Source: DASZHJ01 sp035604335
GTDB taxonomy: Bacteria; Pseudomonadota; Alphaproteobacteria; ATCC43930; CGMCC-115725
Reading direction: 5' to 3'
DNA length: 64,000 nucleotides
Assembly: GCA_035604335.1 (NCBI GenBank)
Contig: DATNIT010000152.1
Coordinates: 24,121 to 88,120, forward strand
In this document: positions 42,415-51,427 of the stretch, in pieces
Layout: each line of letters starts with the position of its first letter
Numbering within the stretch: the first letter of the stretch is position 1
Position numbers and translations under genes: made by a program
The notes under the pieces: generated by a model
What the model was told of the DNA's origin: nothing
Seen by the model: only the letters and a program-made list of their open reading frames with translations
Databases searched by the model: none

Positions 42415-43398
42415 CTACGGCACCAGCACCGCGGCGCCCTCGATGCGGCCTTGCCGCAGGCGCTCGAGCGCCTCGTTCGCCTGCTCCAGCGGGAAGACCT
42501 CCGTGTGTGTCTTGAGCGGGATCTCCGAGGCAAGCGCCAGGAGCTCATCGCCGTCCCGGCGCGTCAGGTTCGCGACCGATCGCACCACCCGCTCTTCCCA
42601 GAGCAGGCGGTAGCGAAACGCGGGGATATCGCTCATGTGGATGCCGCCGCAGACGACGGTGCCGCCCTTCGCGGTCGCGGCGAGCGCCGCCGGCACCAGG
42701 GCTCCGACCGGCGCGAAGATGAGCGCGGCATCGAGCGGCGCGGGTGGCAACTCGTCGGAGCCGCCCGCCCATTCGGCGCCGAGGCTGCGGGCGAACTCCT
42801 GGCCCGCGCGGTCGCCCGGCCGCGTGAACGCGAAGAGCCGGCGCGCCTCATGCACGATCACCTGCGCCACGATGTGGGCCGCGGCGCCGAATCCGTAGAT
42901 GCCGACGCGCTCGGCATCGCCGGCGAGCCGGAGCGTGCGGTAGCCGATCAGCCCCGCGCACAACAGCGGCGCCGCCGCAACGTCATCGAAGCCCGAGGGG
43001 ATCGGAAAGCAATACCGCGCATCGGCGACGGCATACTCGGCGTAGCCGCCGTCGATCTGGTAGCCGGTGAAGCGCGGGTTGTCGCACAGATTTTCCCGCC
43101 CGGAGGCGCAGAAGGCGCAGGTCCCGCAGGTCCAGCCGAGCCACGGCACGCCCACGCGGTGGCCGATATCGAAGGCCGTCACGCCGGAGCCCAGGCCGGC
43201 GACGGTGCCGACGATCTCGTGCCCGGGGATTAGCGGCAGCCGCGGCGACGAAAGCTCTCCGTCGAGGATATGCAGGTCCGTCCGGCAGACGCCGCAGGCA
43301 TGGACGCGGATGAGCACCTCGCCGGGGCCGGGCCTCGGTGGTGCCCGGTCGCTGGGGCGCAACGGCTGTCCGGCCGCCTCCAGGAGCATCGCTCGCAT
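42415..43398 (-). CDS. Zinc-dependent alcohol dehydrogenase
   Basis: A 327-residue medium-chain dehydrogenase. The catalytic-zinc Cys is in HACGVCRTD, the His in IPGHEIVG, and the structural-zinc Cys set in CGTCAFCASGRENLC. The Rossmann part follows with GIYGFGAAAHI. It belongs to the AdhP/AdhA-like group acting on primary alcohols or aldehydes with NAD(P). The start at 43398 (MRAMLL) has GGGAGA upstream. A ~380-base region separates it from the divergent XRE regulator. Confidence 0.9.
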   Translation of the reverse strand: MRAMLLEAAGQPLRPSDRAPPRPGPGEVLIRVHACGVCRTDLHILDGELSSPRLPLIPGHEIVGTVAGLGSGVTAFDIGHRVGVPWLGWTCGTCAFCASGRENLCDNPRFTGYQIDGGYAEYAVADARYCFPIPSGFDDVAAAPLLCAGLIGYRTLRLAGDAERVGIYGFGAAAHIVAQVIVHEARRLFAFTRPGDRAGQEFARSLGAEWAGGSDELPPAPLDAALIFAPVGALVPAALAATAKGGTVVCGGIHMSDIPAFRYRLLWEERVVRSVANLTRRDGDELLALASEIPLKTHTEVFPLEQANEALERLRQGRIEGAAVLVP

Positions 43399-43655
43399 CA
43401 GGGGTCTCCCAATCTCGGCTACCGGGCGGCGAGTCAACCCGGCCGCACATGTGCGGACACCGTCGGCGCCGCATCGCATGAGGTGGGCTCCGACCGGCTC
43501 CTCTCTGCGGCCGACAGTGTCGGTTTCACGCAGCGTCGGAATGACATAGCGGTTAAAGTAAACCGGGCACCCATCTCCTTTAGGGTCAACCCAATCCGAA
43601 ATATTTCAGCCACACGCGCGTTCCTGGCCGCACGCTCTGGTAGAGTGTAACAGTT

Positions 43656-43671
43656 ATCACGATCTCGTGAT
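43656..43671. promoter_or_regulatory. Perfect 16-bp palindrome, candidate operator
   Basis: ATCACGA-TC-TCGTGAT is a perfect dyad lying about 105 bases upstream of the XRE regulator start. Its size suits a dimeric helix-turn-helix protein, so autoregulation is a reasonable guess. No U-tract follows. Confidence 0.45.
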
Positions 43672-43739
43672 TGCCTCCCGGAGCCGTACTCGATGCGCCG
43701 GTTGCCGCGACGACCGGCTCCGAACCTTCCGCTTCAACG

Positions 43740-43759
43740 GCGCCGTCTCGAAACGGCGC
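43740..43759. promoter_or_regulatory. Inverted repeat upstream of XRE gene, candidate operator
   Basis: GCGCCGT-N6-ACGGCGC, a perfect 7-bp inverted repeat with a 6-base spacer, ends 17 bases before the XRE start codon. It could be an operator for the regulator or a hairpin affecting its translation. Confidence 0.4.
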
Positions 43760-43776
43760 TTCCAGAGGTAGGTAAC

Positions 43777-44202
43777 ATGATCGTCCCGCGAAAAGACCAC
43801 GAGGCTCATCCCATCGACACCTATGTCGGCGGGCGTATGCGGCTGCGGCGCATTCAGCTCGGCCTGAGCCAAGGCGCGCTCGCGAGCAAGATCGGCGTCT
43901 CTTTCCAGGCTGTGCAGAAATACGAATCCGGGGACATCCGGATCTCCGCCAGCCGGCTTTACGACGTGGCACAGGTATTGGAGGTCTCGCCGGCTTTCTT
44001 TTTCGAGGGCTACCCCGACGGCATCGTCGCCAAGAACATCGCCGAGGAGGCCTCGCCCGCCAACGAGACTTTTGACCGGCGCGAGGTGATGTCGTTGATC
44101 CGCGGTTATTACGGCATCCGCGATCCGCAGCTCCAGGCCGATATCCTTCGCCTAATCTCGAAGCTCGGCAGTCGCGCCGGAGACGACAGCCCCGCCGCCT
44201 AG
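43777..44202 (+). CDS. XRE-family transcriptional regulator
   Basis: A 141-residue repressor-like protein with an N-terminal helix-turn-helix at about 15-72 (RMRLRRIQLGLSQGALASKIGVSFQAVQKYESG) and a helical C-terminal segment (LIRGYYGIRDPQLQADILRLISKL). The pattern is common in alphaproteobacterial regulators related to SinR/lambda-cI-type DNA-binding domains. ATG 43777 follows AGAGGTAGG. Targets are unknown, and two palindromes upstream suggest self-control. Confidence 0.88.
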   Translation: MIVPRKDHEAHPIDTYVGGRMRLRRIQLGLSQGALASKIGVSFQAVQKYESGDIRISASRLYDVAQVLEVSPAFFFEGYPDGIVAKNIAEEASPANETFDRREVMSLIRGYYGIRDPQLQADILRLISKLGSRAGDDSPAA

Positions 44203-44253
44203 GGCAGTCCCGGTTCTTGCCAGGAGCGGCGCGGCGGCACTAAGAGTAGTTCC

Positions 44254-44595
44254 ATGCCCGCGAAGAAGAATCCGCTCAACCTCAATTCCCTGCAGCTCAA
44301 GACCCTCACGCTTCTGCAGGAGCTCGCACGGTCGGCGGCGCATGCGGAGAAGCTTCCCGACGGCGCCGTGCGCGTGACCCAGCTGCCCTATCCCCATGGC
44401 GATCATTTCCACGTCGGCGCCGCCGTCGTGATGGCGCGCGACGCGAACGGACTCGCCAACCCCGCCGTGTGGGTGGCCCTCGAGCGCAAGGGATTGATCA
44501 AGTCCGAGTTCCCCGACGCCGCCGTGCTCATGCCGGCGGGCCTCGCCTACGACACCGGCCTCGCCGACACCATCCTCCACCGCGGCGGCCACTGA
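44254..44595 (+). CDS. Small conserved-looking protein of unknown function
   Basis: A 113-residue soluble protein starting MPAKKNPLNLNSLQLKTL. It has a helical N-terminal half (LTLLQELARSAAHAEK) and a mixed second half containing LPYPHGDHFHVG, an HGDHFH cluster that could bind metal. No transmembrane segment or signal is seen. It follows the XRE gene by 51 bases in the same direction, so it may be co-transcribed. I do not recognise a family. Confidence 0.75.
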   Translation: MPAKKNPLNLNSLQLKTLTLLQELARSAAHAEKLPDGAVRVTQLPYPHGDHFHVGAAVVMARDANGLANPAVWVALERKGLIKSEFPDAAVLMPAGLAYDTGLADTILHRGGH

Positions 44596-44605
44596 GCGCG
44601 CTGAG

Positions 44606-45487
44606 CTACCAGGTGAGGTGCGCCATCGCGTAGGTCGGGCGGTGGCCGCTTTCCGCTACCGCTTTCGCGAGCCGGCCCGGATCCGGTACCACGCCGGGCG
44701 CCACGCCCAGCTCCTCGCCGTGGATGCCGCCGAGGATCAGCAGGCTGGCGATGCCCACACCGTTCGCGCCGGCGATGTCCGTGCGCAGGCTGTCGCCCAC
44801 GGCGAGGATGCGCTGCCGATCGGCGATGCCGAGCAGGTCGAAACACGTGTCGTAGACCGATGGGAAGGGCTTGCCGTGCCAGCGCACGCGCCCGCCGATC
44901 GCCTCGTAGCGCTGGGCGAGCGCGCCCGCGCAGATCACGCGGCTGCCGCGATGCATTACCACCAGGTCGGGGTTGGCGCACACCATCGGAAGGTCGCGCG
45001 CTCGGCCGCCCTGCAGCACCGCCTCGTAATTGGCGACGCTCTGGTCCCAGCCCCAAGGTCCCGTGTTGAGGATGAACTCCGCCTTCGCCACCTCTTCGAC
45101 GCGCCGCAGGCCGAGGTCGGCGAGCATGTTGTCGTCGCGCGGCGGGCCGATGTGGTAGCAGACGCTCCCGAGTGCCGCGTAGAACGGGTCGTCGCGTCGC
45201 TTCAGGTGCTGCCAGACCTCCTCGCCCGAGGACAGTAGATGATCGTAGAGCGTGCGGGGAATGCCGATCTCGGCGACGCGCTCCTCGACAAGATGTGCGC
45301 GGCGCGGGGCATTCGACAGAATGACCAGGCGCTTGCCGCCGGACTTGAGCCGCGTCAGGCACTCGATCACGCCAGGGAACGGCGCCTGCCCGTCGTGCAG
45401 CACGCCCCAGAGGTCGAGGATGTAGCCGTCGTAGCGATCGGCGATGTCGCCGATGCCGGCGAGGAACGGAATCTCGGTCGAGGTCAT
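44606..45487 (-). CDS. TIGR01459-type HAD-superfamily hydrolase
   Basis: A 293-residue HAD hydrolase. The N-terminal motif YILDLWGVLHDG carries the catalytic Asp, and FPGVIECLTRL/VILSNAPRRA give motif II. The C-terminal AVGDSLRTDIAGANGVGI supplies the metal-binding acids of motif IV. The W after the Asp and the overall length match the TIGR01459 group, which is frequent in Alphaproteobacteria. It is probably a sugar-phosphate or nucleotide phosphatase. The start at 45487 (MTSTE) is 16 bases after pyrD, so they may share a transcript. Confidence 0.85.
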   Translation of the reverse strand: MTSTEIPFLAGIGDIADRYDGYILDLWGVLHDGQAPFPGVIECLTRLKSGGKRLVILSNAPRRAHLVEERVAEIGIPRTLYDHLLSSGEEVWQHLKRRDDPFYAALGSVCYHIGPPRDDNMLADLGLRRVEEVAKAEFILNTGPWGWDQSVANYEAVLQGGRARDLPMVCANPDLVVMHRGSRVICAGALAQRYEAIGGRVRWHGKPFPSVYDTCFDLLGIADRQRILAVGDSLRTDIAGANGVGIASLLILGGIHGEELGVAPGVVPDPGRLAKAVAESGHRPTYAMAHLTW

Positions 45488-45503
45488 CGCGATCGCAGGG
45501 CTC

Positions 45504-46574
45504 TCAGGCTGGAAACGGCGCGTCGGCGCCGACGGCATCGGCGATACTGGCAAATCCGTCGCGGGCAAGAAAGTCCGCGAGGTCGCGCTTGATGCGAAGC
45601 ACCAGTCCGGGCCCCGCGTAGACCAGCGCGGTATAGAGCTGCACGAGGCTGGCACCCGCGCGGATTTTGGCATAGGCGTCTGCGCCGCTGGCGATGCCGC
45701 CGACGCCGATCAGGGGTATCCGCCCGCGAGTGAGCCGCCGCATCTCCGCGACGAGCGCGGTCGAGGCCGCGAACAGCGGCTTGCCGCTGAGACCGCCGAC
45801 TTCGCGGGCATGCGGGCTCCGCAGCTCCGCGGGCCGCGCCACCGTCGTATTGGAGATGACGAGCCCGTCGACGCCGGTCTCGAGCGCCGCTTCCGCGACC
45901 TCCACGCGCTCGCCCTCGGATAGATCGGGCGCGATCTTGAGCAGCAGCGGCGGCGGATCGGAGGGTGCCGCGGCGGCGCGCGCGGATTTGAGCGCGGCGA
46001 TCAGCGCCAGCAGGCTTGATTTGCGCTGGAGGTCTCGCAATCCCGGCGTGTTCGGCGAGGACACATTGACGACGAGGTAGTCCGCGAGCGGCGCCAGCGC
46101 CGTGACGCCCGCGACGTAGTCGGCGATGGCGTCGACGCTGTCCTTGTTCTTGCCGAGATTGGCGCCGACGAGGCCCGCTCGCCCGCGTCGGGCCGCGAGC
46201 CGCGCATGCGCGGCATCGAGCCCCTGGTTGTTGAAGCCGAGGCGGTTGATGAACGCGCAATCCTCCGTGAGACGGAACATCCGCGGCTTGGGATTGCCGG
46301 GCTGCGGACGAGGCGTCACCGTTCCGGTCTCCACGAAGCCGAAGCCGAACCGCAGCATGGCGTCGGGCACCTCGGCGTTCTTGTCGAAGCCGGCGGCGAG
46401 ACCGATCGGATTGGGAAACCGCCGGCCCCAAAGCGTGATGCCGAGGCTCGGCGGATCCGGCCCGGCGTTGCCCGGCGCGATCCCCGCCCGGAGCGCCACG
46501 ATGCTCGCGCGATGCGCCGCCTCCGGCGGCAGCAAGCGCAGGAGCGGCAGGGCCAGATCGAATAGAGTGCTCAT
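45504..46574 (-). CDS. pyrD: Dihydroorotate dehydrogenase, quinone-dependent
   Basis: A 356-residue class-2 enzyme converting dihydroorotate to orotate in pyrimidine synthesis, membrane-attached through its N-terminal helices (MSTLFDLALPLLRLLPPE). GLAAGFDKNAE forms the FMN/substrate loop, VNVSSPNTPGLRDLQ carries the catalytic Ser, and IGVGGIASGADA is the phosphate-binding end. Confidence 0.94.
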   Translation of the reverse strand: MSTLFDLALPLLRLLPPEAAHRASIVALRAGIAPGNAGPDPPSLGITLWGRRFPNPIGLAAGFDKNAEVPDAMLRFGFGFVETGTVTPRPQPGNPKPRMFRLTEDCAFINRLGFNNQGLDAAHARLAARRGRAGLVGANLGKNKDSVDAIADYVAGVTALAPLADYLVVNVSSPNTPGLRDLQRKSSLLALIAALKSARAAAAPSDPPPLLLKIAPDLSEGERVEVAEAALETGVDGLVISNTTVARPAELRSPHAREVGGLSGKPLFAASTALVAEMRRLTRGRIPLIGVGGIASGADAYAKIRAGASLVQLYTALVYAGPGLVLRIKRDLADFLARDGFASIADAVGADAPFPA

Positions 46575-46694
46575 GCGTCGAGATGTTCAGGCGACTCGCG
46601 CGGTCAGGCGGACACAATACGCCATTCTCAGGCATTGGCAAAGTTTGCCATGCCTGATATCGTCTCGGATGTAACCGAGAAGCCGAGAACAGAC

Positions 46695-46976
46695 ATGCCG
46701 ACACGGAACATCAGTCTGACGCCCGAGCAGGATGCCTTCGTAGAGAAGATAGTCAAGGCGGGCGAGTACCAGAACGCCAGCGAGGCCGTTCGCGACGCGC
46801 TGCGGGCACTCCAACAGCGCCGCCGGGAAGACGCGCTGAAATTGAAGGCGCTTCGCGTGCAGATCAAGGCCGGAGTGGATGCCCTCGATCGCGGGGAATT
46901 CATCGAGGTCGACGCCGAGGACCTGGAGGGCTATCTCGACCGGCTGAACGTCCGGTCGAGCAACAACGCTCGCTGA
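46695..46976 (+). CDS. parD: ParD-family antitoxin
   Basis: A 93-residue protein starting MPTRNISLTPEQDAFV, a typical ribbon-helix-helix ParD beginning, followed by EYQNASEAVRDALRAL and an acidic C-terminus (EFIEVDAEDLEGYLD) that would bind the toxin. ATG 46695 was preferred to the TTG at 46635. The toxin gene starts 2 bases after its stop. Confidence 0.88.
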   Translation: MPTRNISLTPEQDAFVEKIVKAGEYQNASEAVRDALRALQQRRREDALKLKALRVQIKAGVDALDRGEFIEVDAEDLEGYLDRLNVRSSNNAR

Positions 46977-46978
46977 TC

Positions 46979-47341
46979 GTGGTGGCCAGTTTTCGTCTCT
47001 CGAGGCTGGCCGAGATCGATCTCGCGCATATCCTTGCGACTAGCACCGAACGCTGGGGGCCGGCCGGCCGGCAGCGGTATGCCGAGCTTCTGACGGCCGC
47101 GATGCGGGCACTGGCGGACGATCGGGCGGGCTCGATGACCCAGAATCGCGCCAGTCTCGCGCGCGGCATCCGCAGCTTTCATCTACGGCATGTCCGAGTC
47201 GATGAGCCCGAGGAGAGGGTGAGAAGGCTCGTGCATGTTATCTACTTCCGAGCGGTCACGCCGGGTCTCATCGAAATCGTCCGCGTCCTGCATGAACGCA
47301 TGGAGCCGAGCCGGCACCTCAGCCCGCGTTCCCAGGTCTAG
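46979..47341 (+). CDS. parE: ParE/RelE-family toxin
   Basis: A 120-residue basic protein with GTG start at 46979 (or 46982). SFRLSRLAEIDLAHILATSTERWG at the start and VHVIYFRAVTPGLIEIVRVLHERM near the end match ParE, which poisons gyrase. It is slightly longer than the usual ~100 residues because of a tail after the HER motif and an RVDEPEERVR loop. With parD it forms a complete type II module. It overlaps the convergent DUF952 gene by 4 bases. Confidence 0.87.
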   Translation: MVASFRLSRLAEIDLAHILATSTERWGPAGRQRYAELLTAAMRALADDRAGSMTQNRASLARGIRSFHLRHVRVDEPEERVRRLVHVIYFRAVTPGLIEIVRVLHERMEPSRHLSPRSQV

Positions 47342-47673
47342 CTCGTCTCCGGAAACTTGTGCGAGCCATCAGGCCCCAGCGGCAGCGGCTCGACGCGAAC
47401 CACCGCACGAAGCGCCAGCGCGCCGTAAAGGTGCGGAAAGAGCGCACCGCCGCGCGACGGTTCCCATTTGAGCGCAGCGCCGAGCTTTGCCGCATCGACC
47501 GTCACCAGGACAAGATCTCCTTGGCCCGCTCGGTGCTTGCGCGCGCTCTGCCGAATTTGCTCGGCCGTGGAGAAATGGATGAAGCCGTCGGCCGCGTCTT
47601 GGGAGGAGCCGCGGTAGGAGCCCGCCGCTTCCGCCGCCGTCCATTCCGCCCGGCGGCACATGTGATAGATCAG
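47338..47673 (-). CDS. DUF952 family protein, probable CTG start
   Basis: A ~107-residue DUF952 protein (GFIHFSTAEQ, DLVLVTVD, WEPSRGGALFPHLYG are diagnostic). The first ATG is at 47661, but the four preceding codons read LIYH, which matches the beta-strand that normally opens this family. A CTG at 47673 with GGGAG upstream is therefore the likely start, and no ATG/GTG/TTG lies further upstream in frame. The function of the family is not established. Confidence 0.78.
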   Translation of the reverse strand: MIYHMCRRAEWTAAEAAGSYRGSSQDAADGFIHFSTAEQIRQSARKHRAGQGDLVLVTVDAAKLGAALKWEPSRGGALFPHLYGALALRAVVRVEPLPLGPDGSHKFPETS

Positions 47674-47806
47674 CCGTCGCTCCCTCGCGGCGCACGCTAT
47701 CGCAGCCCTGCCGGGATCGCCAGCCTGCTGCGCGCTTGAGTCCTTTGCCCCCGTGGAATCGCCGGTCTATGCTCCTTGCGGGACCCAGCGATGGCGAAGG
47801 AAGGCC

Positions 47807-48643
47807 ATGAAAGCGTTTACCTACATTGACGGCACCTGGCACCAGGGCAATCCGCCGCTCCTGGGGCCGATGAGCCACGCGACTTGGCTGTCCTCGATCA
47901 TCTTCGACGGCGCGAGGGCGTTCGAGGGCGTGGCGCCCGATCTCGACCGGCATTGCGAGCGCTCGATCAATTCCGCGCGCACCATGGGGCTCCGGCCCAT
48001 GCTGAGCGCGGGCGAGGTCGAGGAACTCGCGCGCGACGGCATCCGCAAGCATGCCAAGAATGCCGAGCTCTACATTCGACCGATGTTCTTCGCGGAGTCC
48101 GGCTGGATCTATCCCGATCCTGACAGCACGCGCTTCTCGCTTTCCGTTTACGAATCGCCGATGCCGAAGCCGACCGGCTTCTCCGTGGGCCTGTCGGCCT
48201 TCCGCCGCCCGGCGCCCGACCAGGCCCCGACCGATGCCAAGGCCTCCTGCCTCTATCCGAACTCCGGCCGCGCGCTGCGCGAGGCCGAGAAGCACGGCTT
48301 CGACAATTGCGTCATGCTCGATCCCCTCGGCTACGTGGCGGAGCTCGCCACCGCCAACGTCATGATGGCGAAGGACGGCGTGGTTCACACGCCTGCCGCG
48401 AACGGCACCTTCCTCGCGGGCATCACGCGGCGTCGGGTGATCCAGCTCCTGCGCGACGCCGGCAAGGACGTGCGCGAGCGCAGCATCACCTACGAGGAGC
48501 TCTCGGGCGCCGACGAGCTGTTCTCGGTGGGCAATTACGGCAAGGTGTTGCCGATCACCCGGATCGAGCAGCGGCACCTGCAGCCCGGACCCGTCTACGC
48601 CCGCGCGCGCGAGCTCTACTGGACCTTTGCCCACGGCACCTGA
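47807..48643 (+). CDS. Branched-chain amino acid aminotransferase-like, class IV
   Basis: A 278-residue fold-type IV PLP enzyme. The PLP Lys is in the segment DAKASCLYPNS, followed by LDPLGYVAELATANVM (the E-x-xxxN block) and the TPAANGTFLAGITRRR phosphate loop. Branched-chain aminotransferase is the closest type; D-amino acid or other class IV specificity remains possible. ATG 47807 has an excellent AAGGAAGG. The helicase frame opens inside its 3' end. Confidence 0.86.
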   Translation: MKAFTYIDGTWHQGNPPLLGPMSHATWLSSIIFDGARAFEGVAPDLDRHCERSINSARTMGLRPMLSAGEVEELARDGIRKHAKNAELYIRPMFFAESGWIYPDPDSTRFSLSVYESPMPKPTGFSVGLSAFRRPAPDQAPTDAKASCLYPNSGRALREAEKHGFDNCVMLDPLGYVAELATANVMMAKDGVVHTPAANGTFLAGITRRRVIQLLRDAGKDVRERSITYEELSGADELFSVGNYGKVLPITRIEQRHLQPGPVYARARELYWTFAHGT

Positions 48644-51365
48644 CCGCGGCTCCGCTCGCGTTCCGGTACAGCGGCCGGCGGCGCCCGCGCTCGCGGTCGG
48701 CTACGCGCGCGCGGCCTGGCTCACGGCCGAGGGCGAGATCGAGCGGCTCGATCCCATCGAGGCCGCCCGCCGCGCCCGCAAGACGCCGCCCATCCTCTGC
48801 CACGGCCGCGCGGTCGCGCGCCGGCTCGGCGTCGACGCCTTCCCGGCGCTCGATCTTCTGGAGCTTTACGCCTTCGTGCGGCCCGCGCGCAGCCTGGTGC
48901 CGACGCCGAGAGGCCTGGCGGCCGCGCTGAGTCTGCCGGCGCCGCGCTCGCTCGAGGACGATGCGCTGACATTGATGCAAGCGACCGAGGCGCTGCTGGC
49001 GGAGCTCAGCGCGACCGGCGACGGAGAGGCCAAGGCGGTGGCGCAGCAGATGGCGGCGGCCGGCTGGCTCTGGGGCGCCGCAGCGCTGGCGGCTTTGGCG
49101 CAAGTGAAGATCGAGGAGGCTGCCGGGCTGGCCGCCTGGCGCAGGCTCGGCGAATGGTCGGAGTACGCGCCCGAGCCGCCCGCGGGCCATGAGCCCGTCG
49201 AGGAAGCGGAGGCGCGCCGGCGGCTGGCGGAGTTGCTGGGCTCCGACTCGGAGCCGCGCCCGCAGCAGGCGGACTACGCCGCCGCGGCAAGCGCGGCCTT
49301 TCGACCGCGCGAGAGAGCCGATGAGCCCATGGCGGTGCTGGCGGAAGCCGGCACCGGCGTCGGCAAGACGCTCGGCTACATCGCGCCCGCGAGCCTTTGG
49401 GCCGAGAAGAACGAGGGCGCGGTCTGGATCTCCACCTTCACGCGCAACCTGCAGCACCAGATCGATACCGAGCTCGATCGGCTCTATCCCGAGCCCACCG
49501 AGAAGGCCCGCCGCGTCGTGCTGCGCAAGGGCCGCGAGAACTATCTCTGCCTGCTTAATTACGAGGAGGCGGTGGGCGCGCTGCCCGCGCGGCCCGCGAC
49601 CGCGGTGGGCGTGGGCCTGATGGCGCGCTGGATCCAGGCGACCCGCGATGGCAGCCTCGTGGGCGGCGATTTCCCGGGCTGGCTCCCGGATCTTCTGGGC
49701 CGCGGCCGCACGCTCGGTCTCGCGGATCGGCGCGGCGAGTGCATCCACTCGGCCTGCCCGCACTATCACCGCTGCTTCATCGAGAAGAGCGTGCGGCGCG
49801 CCCGCCGCGCCCGCCTCGTGGTGGCGAACCACGCGCTGGTCATGGTGCAGGCGGCCTGGGGCGGGCTCGACGACAGCAACGTCCCCACGCGCTACGTGTT
49901 CGACGAGGGCCATCACGTCTTCGAGGCCGCGGACAACGCATTCTCGCTGGCTCTCACGGGGCGCGAGGCGGTGGAGCTTCGGCGCTGGGTGCTGGGCGTC
50001 GAGGGCGGACGCGGGCGCGCCCGTGGACTCCGACGCCGGCTCGAGGAGCTCGTGGCGGGCGATGACGCAGCCGAGCGCGCGCTCACGGAGGCGCAGACCG
50101 TGGCCCGCGCGCTGCCCGGCGAAAGCTGGCTGCAGCGGTTGCAGCAGGGCGCGCCCTACGGCGAGACCGAGATCCTGCTGGCCCATATGCGCCGGCAAGT
50201 GCTGGCGCGCGCCGAGGCGGCCGAGAGCGCCTATTCCCTCGAGACCGAGGCGCGGCCGCCGGTCGAGGGATTGCTCGCGGCGGCGGCGGGGCTTGGCCTC
50301 GCGCTGCGCCGGCTGGTCGAGCCGCTCGATGCGCTGGCGAAGCGGCTCGGCAAGCGGCTCGACGACGAGGCGGCCGAGCTCGATGCCGCCATGCGCACGC
50401 GCATCGACGCCGCGCAACGCAGCCTGCGCCGGCGCATCGACGGCGAGCTCGCGGGCTGGCTCGCCATGCTGAAAGACCTCGGCGGCGAGCCCGCGGCGAC
50501 GCTGGTCGATTGGTTCGCCGTCGATCGCATCGACGGCCACGAGATCGACGTTGGCATGCATCGGCACTGGATCGACCCGACCCGGCCTTTCGTCGAGACG
50601 GTCGCGAAGCCCGCCCAGGGATTCCTGGTCACCTCCGCGACACTCACCGACGGCACCGGCGATCCCGAGGCCGATTGGGCGGCGGCGGAGATGCTGACAG
50701 GCGCTCGGCATCTGCAGCGGCCGGCGCTCCGCGCCCGCGTGCCGTCGCCCTTCGATTACGGCGCGCAGACCCGCGTCTTCGTGGTGACCGACGTGAAGCG
50801 CGAGGACGTCGACCAGGTCGCGGCGGCCTATCGGGAATTGTTCCTGGCGGCGGGCGGCGGCGCGCTCGGGCTTTTCACCGCGATCTCGCGGCTCAAAGCC
50901 GTCTACGCGCGGATCGCGGCGGCGCTCGAGGCCGAGGGCTTGCCGCTCCTCGCGCAGCACGTCGATGCCATGGACACCGCGACGCTCGTCGACATCTTCC
51001 GCGCCGAGGAGGACGCGTGCCTGCTCGGCACCGACGCCGTACGCGACGGCGTCGACGTGCCTGGACGCTCGCTCCGGCTCATCGTGTTCGACCGCGTGCC
51101 GTGGCCCAGGCCGGACATCCTGCATAAGGCGCGTCGGCAGGAATTCGGCGGCGCGCGGTACGACGACCGGCTCACGCGGCTTCGGTTGCGCCAGGCCTTC
51201 GGCCGGCTGGTGCGCCGCGCCGGCGACATCGGCGTGTTCGCGCTCCTGGATTCGCGCCTGCCCTCGCGGCTGCTCGGCGCCTTTCCCGAGGGCGTCGCCG
51301 TCGAGCGGATCGGGCTCAAGGACGCCGTCGAGCGGACGCGAGAGTTTCTGAAAACTGCGGGATAG
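48627..51365 (+). CDS. DinG/XPD-like superfamily 2 DNA helicase
   Basis: A 912-residue helicase. Walker A is EAGTGVGKT, a four-Cys iron-sulphur cluster is likely (ENYLC, GEC, SAC, RCF between about 310 and 390), motif II is DEGH, and the C-terminal motor has TDAVRDGVDVPG and RQAFGRLVR. It should unwind DNA 5'-3' in repair. The N-terminal ~220 residues precede the motor and are not recognised. TTG 48627 is the furthest start and overlaps the aminotransferase gene by 17 bases; the true start is uncertain. Confidence 0.88.
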   Translation: MPTAPDRGSARVPVQRPAAPALAVGYARAAWLTAEGEIERLDPIEAARRARKTPPILCHGRAVARRLGVDAFPALDLLELYAFVRPARSLVPTPRGLAAALSLPAPRSLEDDALTLMQATEALLAELSATGDGEAKAVAQQMAAAGWLWGAAALAALAQVKIEEAAGLAAWRRLGEWSEYAPEPPAGHEPVEEAEARRRLAELLGSDSEPRPQQADYAAAASAAFRPRERADEPMAVLAEAGTGVGKTLGYIAPASLWAEKNEGAVWISTFTRNLQHQIDTELDRLYPEPTEKARRVVLRKGRENYLCLLNYEEAVGALPARPATAVGVGLMARWIQATRDGSLVGGDFPGWLPDLLGRGRTLGLADRRGECIHSACPHYHRCFIEKSVRRARRARLVVANHALVMVQAAWGGLDDSNVPTRYVFDEGHHVFEAADNAFSLALTGREAVELRRWVLGVEGGRGRARGLRRRLEELVAGDDAAERALTEAQTVARALPGESWLQRLQQGAPYGETEILLAHMRRQVLARAEAAESAYSLETEARPPVEGLLAAAAGLGLALRRLVEPLDALAKRLGKRLDDEAAELDAAMRTRIDAAQRSLRRRIDGELAGWLAMLKDLGGEPAATLVDWFAVDRIDGHEIDVGMHRHWIDPTRPFVETVAKPAQGFLVTSATLTDGTGDPEADWAAAEMLTGARHLQRPALRARVPSPFDYGAQTRVFVVTDVKREDVDQVAAAYRELFLAAGGGALGLFTAISRLKAVYARIAAALEAEGLPLLAQHVDAMDTATLVDIFRAEEDACLLGTDAVRDGVDVPGRSLRLIVFDRVPWPRPDILHKARRQEFGGARYDDRLTRLRLRQAFGRLVRRAGDIGVFALLDSRLPSRLLGAFPEGVAVERIGLKDAVERTREFLKTAG

Positions 51366-51427
51366 CTAACGGGTGCAACGAGCGGGCTCGCGCGGTAAGG
51401 TCTCCGCACCGTGGCAAGAGGTGGCAC

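Larger units (their letters stand above)
43399..43776. other. Divergent control region between adh and XRE genes
   Basis: About 380 bases without a recognisable gene. It carries two clear inverted repeats (43656-43671 and 43740-43759), described separately. An AT-richer stretch (43540-43620) could hold promoters. The open frame extending the XRE gene upstream to 43693 is not used, because the helix-turn-helix domain starts after ATG 43777. Confidence 0.5.

Noticed and set aside
46695..47341. ParDE as a novel defence system
   Set aside because: Both proteins match ordinary type II ParD/ParE modules; nothing unusual apart from a slightly longer toxin.
48555..51125. 856-residue open frame antisense to the helicase
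   Set aside because: The sense strand carries a complete DinG-like helicase with motifs; the antisense product is Arg/Ala/Gly low-complexity.
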